This document shows, piece after piece, positions 6,851-10,755 of a stretch of 10,755 nucleotides of DNA. The DNA lies in the NCBI GenBank assembly GCA_004151065.3, contig NWUY0300041942.1, positions 13,970-24,724 of the forward strand, written 5' to 3'. The notes under the pieces are model-generated. The model was not told where the DNA came from and searched no databases. It saw only the letters and a program-made list of their open reading frames with translations. Position 1 is the first letter of the stretch; each line of letters starts with the position of its first letter. The translations under genes were made by a program, and so were the position numbers. Source of the DNA: Larix sibirica. Its lineage: Eukaryota; Streptophyta; Pinopsida; Pinales; Pinaceae.

Positions 6851-7193
6851 TCAGACAAAATGTCTGAACCCGACTACACTATTTCCTTCTAGGTTTCTTC
6901 TTTTATAGAAGCTCAACAAGTTTGATGTTTCCATCTTCTTCATAATGCTCTTCTCAGCCTCTTGATTATAGTGGTTCCTGAGAACGCAAGATACAGCTTT
7001 GTGTAGGCGGTCGAGTAGGACCCACATTAGCTACAATGAAAGGAAACCATCTATAAATCACCTCATCCATATTACACATGAACCAAAAAATATTATTTTA
7101 TAATTAATTTCCCCATTCATGGTACCTAGTGTAGTAGGCTTAACCTTTGGTTGATTAGCACTTCCAGCCTCTGAATATGGCTCCTGATCCATA
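6851..7193 (-). pseudogene. Last two blocks (d, e) of the gene relic, frame uncertain
   Basis: Block d starts after GAGATTTCAG and contains ATG at 7192; read from there it gives MDQEPYSEAGSANQPK, then continues across a 114-nt intron (GTTAAG...CATTGTAG) into 59 open codons containing HYNQEAEKSIMKKMET and ending at TGA 6853-6851. In the frame inherited from exon c, block e instead reads ANVGPTRPPTQSC and later EEDGNIKLVELL with stops between. Either a frameshift lies in block d, a different donor was used in exon c, or one of the two readings is chance. Confidence 0.35.
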
Positions 7194-7298
7194 CTGAAAT
7201 CTCATGTGCTTCCTACAATAGTATTTGTAGTCATTATAGAACCCAAAAATCTAAACTTGTTTATAATTAACTATTTAAAATGTATTGAACTTATATAC

Positions 7299-7382
7299 CT
7301 CCTTATTGGCAGTAGAAGTGTCATCTTTCTTGCTTGCAACTTTTAGATCTTTGTTGGTGGGCACGACACCAAAGTTTGTTGA
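7299..7382 (-). pseudogene. Exon c of the gene relic
   Basis: It lies between an acceptor ending ATGGTATGTAG and a donor GTATATAAGT. It is 84 nt, exactly 28 codons, with no stop in the frame inherited from exon b (STNFGVVPTNKDLKVASKKD and onward). A polar, lysine-rich end follows. Confidence 0.5.
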
Positions 7383-7477
7383 CTACATACCATAACATAA
7401 TACAATTTAGTAAGGATAAGTTTTATATTATAGATGAAATATCAATAACGACAAAACTTTTAAATCTTAGTACTTAC

Positions 7478-7574
7478 ATATCCCCCTTTTATTTTAACAT
7501 AGCCCCCTGGCCCAAGTTTGCATTGCTCAACCTTCTCCAATCTGGTCTATGTGATCTGTGTAGTGTCTTTGAGC
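7478..7574 (-). pseudogene. Exon b of the gene relic, with internal stop
   Basis: It is bounded by CACACTTTTCATAG (acceptor) and GTAAGTACTA (near-consensus donor). It is 97 nt long, and with the two bases carried from exon a it makes exactly 33 codons. The in-frame TAG at 7549-7547 (after DTTQIT) is the only interruption. The second half, KLGPGGYVKIKGGY, is glycine- and lysine-rich and looks like a folded segment rather than chance. Confidence 0.5.
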
Positions 7575-7746
7575 CTATGAAAAGTGTGCAATGCATGTTA
7601 ATGTGATTTAATTAGTATGGAAATACATAGTTATACGTTCATTGTATGTTATATTATTATTTAAATACCTTTGTGGATCTCCAACTCTTGGTTGCAAGAA
7701 TCCCTCTTTTTTCATCTTCTTCTCAAGATCATCCTCGATTATTTAA

Positions 7747-8410
7747 CTACATTAAGAGGGTTCATGATGAAAATTAATTTCTCTTATAATTTCTTGCGTA
7801 CACCCACATTAGATAGCTATTTCAAAATATTTGTTATAATATTGACCTTCCTAACATTTGAACCCATCAGAACTATGGTGATATAGGAATGCTTCTCTTG
7901 AAGCTTTTAGAGCACATAAATAAAATTCTAAAGAAAATCAAGTAATCCCTTTCCTTTTTTAAGGTCGGATATACCAAAGTTGGTCTAAGTGGACGTTAAT
8001 ACCCACCATCATCGTCATCATATATAGTAAATTATAATTTAAACGTTTACTATAGTTTCTACTTCTTTTATGGTTTTCTTTAAAGAAAGTGTGTGCTCAC
8101 ACACACACATAACACTTTATGGATGTGAAGAAGGAGAACTCGAAACTTCAAATATTAGGGTTTCATGTACTAAGTGCATAAATGATTGTTTAAATTTAAG
8201 GGTGTATTTTTTTCCATTAGAATTCCCAAAATACAATTTGCAAAAACATATTCCTTGCCAAAAAGATGTCGGAGCTAAAAATGTAATGCCAATGTGTAAT
8301 TGGGGTTTTGCTTTTAATTGGCTAATAGATTTTTTACTTTAAACGAGTTATTAATTAAATATTAAAAAAAATTGAGCACTCATTTAACACGATAGCAAAG
8401 AGATACATAG
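7747..8410. other. AT-rich stretch upstream of the gene relic, no gene supported
   Basis: A 71-codon and a 90-codon plus-strand frame cross it (7671-7883, 8070-8339) but show no domains. On the minus strand 7900-7810 has short open pieces (for example SYITIVLMGSNVRK) that might be another exon, without clear splice sites. It contains a perfect 14-bp palindrome TTTCTTTAAAGAAA at 8075-8088 and a short (CA)6 run at 8098-8109. Confidence 0.35.
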
Positions 8411-8527
8411 GAACACTATTGAGCACTATTCAATAGTGATGTGCGAGATGCATCGGAGCACTATTGAATAGTGCCTCCGATGAATCTAGCGGAGCACTAA
8501 TAAGAGAATAAGAGAATAGTACTCTGA
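8411..8527. repeat. Cluster of related palindromes built on CACTATT / AATAGTG
   Basis: CACTATTCAATAGTG (8424-8438) is a near-perfect palindrome with a one-base centre. Its reverse complement CACTATTGAATAGTG occurs at 8458-8472. The second sits in a larger palindrome from CATCGGAG (8451-8458) to CTCCGATG (8475-8482), about 32 bases with one extra base. A further half copy CGGAGCACTA (8490-8499) faces TAGTACTCTGATG (8518-8530), a diverged reverse complement. A lone CACTATT lies at 8414-8420. Confidence 0.75.
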
Positions 8528-8539
8528 TGACCAGCTAAA

Positions 8540-9477
8540 AATCTCATGCCAAGATCTCCTTCGGCCATGTAAAGCATAACAAGCTGAGTATACCAAGGCT
8601 CTTACCAACCTCTAATTACAAATAGTAATGGTATACTCCAAACTACACTCGAATTTGATCAAGAGATTCAACTTCCAAGTGAAAACTCTGGTCTATAATC
8701 TAGATTGGAAAATGGGCATGGCTCAGTGTAACGATAAATTCTACGTATGTGTATATTGAAAATCCAACCGTAAGGGGCAACCGGTTGTTGGCAGAAAATT
8801 CAAGAGAGGTGAGTACATACAAAAATCAGAAGTCTAGTACCGAAAGTTGGGCTAACGATGTATTGAGAAGGCCCCGTGGAGGTAGTGCCGAAAAGAAAAC
8901 AAGGGTTTGTAGATGACAGTTAAATCTCGTATCTACAAAAGGCAAAAGCTTGTAGATGAGGTTTTCAAGACTTGTAAGGGGCAGCCCTGGAAACATACAA
9001 TGGGAGGTTTCAAATATTCACACAAAATGTGACCAAAGGGACACTTTGTAGGCATGCAACATACAGTGGAAGATCCCCAAAGGAGGCTCTAGAATCCACA
9101 AAAGGGACAATAGACAAACGTTAGGTGACGGATGATGACCCCTCAGACCTCAATGTCGATGCTCCCGAAGGAAGATGTGGCTTTGATCCAATTTTGTGGC
9201 TTCTCTCTAAAAAGATTATCTACATCATCATCGTTCGATTAAGTGTCGTGATCATATTGGTCATTGTACTTCTTGGAAGATGGAGTATACTAGATTTGTC
9301 CATTTCTGAGTACCTTCTTCTCTAGGGAATTCCTTAAGGTCAACTTGAATTATTGCAGATAATACTTGGCACTTTTAGAAATGTTTGTCAATGTTATTTT
9401 GGAGAATCAAGGTATGGCCAAAATTACAATCATTACATAGTTAAATTCGGCTCCAAAAGAGTAAGTGTCACAAAGCG
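8540..9477. other. Mixed-composition stretch, no gene identified
   Basis: GC content is higher than in the flanks. On the plus strand a frame stays open from 8616 to 8756 (MVYSKLHSNLIKRFNF in part) and another from 8913 to 9029. The number of stops in this frame over the whole stretch is about what chance predicts, so I do not call a pseudogene. A 66-codon frame at 9125-9322 starts with a polar, acidic part and becomes an isoleucine/leucine run. TTTGTAGAT (8906-8914) and ATCTACAAA (8931-8939) form a small hairpin, and TTGTAGATGA recurs at about 8950. Confidence 0.4.
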
Positions 9478-9545
9478 AGATTTGAACCAGAGTGGGGAGG
9501 ATAACCATATTCCTCCCAACCACCCGATCTACACTCAATTAACAT
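9478..9545 (-). mobile_element. Head of a third tRNA-derived SINE, minus strand
   Basis: On the minus strand an A-box-like TAGATCGGGTGG (9531-9520) is followed 43 bases later by a full B box GGTTCAAATCT (9488-9478). Between them are GGGAGG and GGTTATCCTCCCC, a common pattern in plant SINE heads. The sequence differs from the two SINEs at 2793 and 5012, so it is another family. The tail would run on to lower coordinates, but I could not find its end. A 94-codon plus-strand frame across this region is probably incidental. Confidence 0.5.
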
Positions 9546-9859
9546 CCTACCATTTTCAACTTATATTTATTACTAGCGCATCCACATTTAATTATGGATG
9601 TCCAAAGGTTCCATTGAAAAAATACCACTCAATATAAACATATAAATATAATAGTATATTATTTATTTTGTAAAACCCATATACATCATTTCTGCAAAAC
9701 CTAATGGTCTCCATCATATAAGTTACATCATTTTCTTTAATTTAGAATCTAGATACATGGAAAACCTAAATAAGAATAGCAAAAGTAAACAATATGCTTT
9801 GCTTTATACAGTTGAAAAGAGCAATGATAACATATGATTTGATTTATATTCTTGANCAC
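9546..9859. other. AT-rich spacer, no gene seen
   Basis: It holds A/T runs and short words such as ATATAAATATAATAGTATAT. No open frame with a motif, tRNA box or repeat partner was found. The ambiguous base n is at 9856. Confidence 0.5.
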
Positions 9860-10260
9860 TAGCATCTCAGCATCAAACATTATCACATCAACAGCATCAT
9901 TATACTACTCATCATCACTGATCATTTCCTCAGTCTTTCTATGCATCATCTAACTATCCAGTATCTTCAGTACTCTGTCCACCAAATCATTATCCTATTC
10001 ATAGTCAATATAAACATGTCTTCATCATTCTCCTGTAGGTGTCACTATAATTTAATGCATCAAACTTCTGTCCAGACACATTCTGTTCATGAGCATACTG
10101 TTCATCTATTAGCATTCTGTAGCCCCAATCATATCATCATCTTCATTCTATCTATGAAGACATCATCAGCATTCATACACTTAGCATCATGTTACCAATC
10201 ACATACTGTCCATCAAGAATATTTCCATACTGCTGATATAATCAAACCCAGAAAATCATA
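9860..10260. repeat. Cryptic low-complexity tract rich in CAT/ATC words
   Basis: The plus strand is full of CATCAT, ATCATC, CAGCATC and (T/A)ACTGT(T)CAT words without a fixed period, for example ATTCTGTTCATGAGCATACTGTTCATC near 10080-10105. Guanine is scarce on this strand, so the minus strand reads as A/G/T-rich GATGAT and ATGCTGATGATG. A 106-codon plus-strand frame (9941-10258) is Ser/His/Ile-rich as expected from this bias, and I do not call it a gene. Confidence 0.55.
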
Positions 10261-10620
10261 GACATAAATACTTCAGTTCTGCAACACTGCTTCTGCTGCA
10301 CCAAAACCTAGCTCAGATGTGCTTCAAGGATCCACTATTGCTCTTCATATATACATATATTGTCTGCTGCTCTAATAAGGCTGCTGCTGCCTCAACACAT
10401 AATTTCACTCCTCCGTAAGGACACCAAACGGCTGCCTCAGTGATGCCATAGACAAATCTGAAATCATAAAAAAAAGATAAAAGTAGAACTTCAAATCAGC
10501 TGTTGCCACTGTCAAAGATCAGTCTGCTGCTCCTGCGAAAATTTTGCCTCAGAAAACAGTCCGAAATTCCTCTTAGACAGTCCGAATTTCAGAGCTCTCA
10601 TCTCCAGCGAATTCCATATC
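10261..10620 (-). other. CTG/CAG-rich stretch, possible transcribed leader on the minus strand
   Basis: On the minus strand it shows GCAGCAGCAGCC and several GAGCAGCAGAC words and continues the strand bias of the neighbouring tract. It sits just downstream, on that strand, of a TATA-like site. ACAGTCCGAAATT at 10556 recurs as ACAGTCCGAATTT at 10577. No long open frame is evident. It could be the untranslated leader of a retroelement or gene that lies on the minus strand. Confidence 0.3.
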
Positions 10621-10640
10621 TAAGTGAGACGAATTTCCTT

Positions 10641-10649
10641 TAATTTATA
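10641..10649 (-). promoter_or_regulatory. TATA-box-like element, minus strand
   Basis: The minus strand reads GTGTATAAATTAAAGG here, followed by a G/A-rich leader-like stretch. The match to the plant TATA consensus (TATAAATA) is good over eight bases. In AT-rich DNA such matches are common, so the call rests on the change of composition just downstream. Confidence 0.25.
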
Positions 10650-10674
10650 CACATACATTCAACTTTTTATTTTT

Positions 10675-10738
10675 ACTGAGCCGACATACAAGAAATAGTT
10701 TTTAATTAATTGTTGACCTCTTTTTTGACTGAGCCGAC
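10675..10738. repeat. Direct repeat of ACTGAGCCGAC
   Basis: The 11-mer ACTGAGCCGAC occurs at 10675-10685 and again at 10728-10738, 53 bases apart, in AT-rich surroundings. GTCGGCTCAGT on the minus strand lies just upstream of the TATA-like site, which would suit a promoter motif or the inner part of an LTR. It contains CCGAC, the core of plant DRE/CRT sites, but that may be coincidence. Confidence 0.5.
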
Positions 10739-10755
10739 CTATCTTAATTTAATTT

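Larger units (their letters stand above)
6851..7733 (-). pseudogene. Degenerate spliced gene, at least three and probably five exons
   Basis: On the minus strand five blocks are separated by four AT-rich introns of 94, 95, 105 and 114 nt, each starting GT and ending AG. Block a, 7733-7669 (upstream limit uncertain), contains DDLEKKMKKEGFLQP. Block b, 7574-7478, contains LEKVEQCKLGPGGYVKIKGG. Block c, 7382-7299, contains NFGVVPTNKDLKVASKKDD. Block d is 7193-7145 and block e 7030-6851. The frame runs unbroken through a, b and c, with codons split correctly at a/b, except for one TAG at 7549-7547. In blocks d and e that frame has several stops, while another frame is fully open for 16 plus 59 codons to TGA at 6853-6851. 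The product is lysine-rich and probably not membrane-bound. I do not recognise the family. It could be a host gene copy or an accessory protein of a DNA transposon. Upstream exons were not found with confidence. Confidence 0.5.

Noticed and set aside
8098-8109. CA microsatellite
   Set aside because: Only six repeats; too short to be notable.
8070-8342. 90-codon plus-strand frame with a CTKC pair
   Set aside because: It briefly recalls zinc-binding pairs of transposase-associated domains, but no second ligand pair or other conserved residues follow.
8616-9242. Apparent long plus-strand pseudogene in one frame
   Set aside because: About ten stops in some 209 codons is close to chance; only two short open pieces look protein-like and no motif was recognised.
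9941-10261. 106-codon plus-strand open frame
   Set aside because: It lies within a CAT/ATC-biased low-complexity tract that depletes stops; the peptide is Ser/His/Ile-rich with no domain.

Overview
This window looks like an intergenic or intronic stretch of a plant nuclear genome, most likely a large, transposon-rich one. A conifer or other gymnosperm would fit, but I cannot prove that from this sequence. The base composition is AT-rich. Plausible exons are short and bounded by GT...AG sites. There are no Shine-Dalgarno/ORF arrays of a bacterial kind. The recognisable content is plant retroelement debris: an LTR retrotransposon with a degenerate initiator-Met primer site, a LINE ORF1 remnant with a DUF4283-type region and a CCHC knuckle, and three tRNA-derived SINE heads. 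Two ambiguous bases (n) are present, at 2855 and 9856. No intact protein-coding gene is visible, and most open frames of 60-100 codons look like chance.

Layout. 1-1426: minus-strand, short LTR element with a truncated 3' LTR, polypurine tract, about 1.1 kb of internal DNA without a recognisable polyprotein, primer-binding site and a complete 170-bp 5' LTR. 1561-2142: four successive local duplications with units of about 99, 88, 59 and 64 bp. 2397-2759: unassigned coding-like sequence on the minus strand. 2793-2960: SINE copy 1. 3180-3655: frameshifted LINE ORF1 on the minus strand, with a G-quadruplex-type run. 4190-4240: a 51-nt candidate exon on the plus strand resembling a nucleobase transporter (NAT/NCS2) motif. 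4815-4895: a foldback cluster. 5012-5280: SINE copy 2, with the same head as copy 1 but a different tail. 6488-6720: small tandem repeats. 6851-7733: a degenerate five-exon gene on the minus strand with four short introns of 94-114 nt. 8411-8527: a cluster of related palindromes. 9478-9545: the head of a third SINE, minus strand. 9860-10755: a strand-asymmetric CAT/ATC-rich tract followed by a minus-strand TATA-like site and small repeats, which may be a promoter or LTR region.

The elements do not form a working pathway. The most informative items are the five-exon minus-strand gene relic, the isolated transporter-like exon, the pair of SINEs sharing an identical 62-base head, the palindrome cluster and the duplication series. 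I found no convincing evidence of a new functional system.
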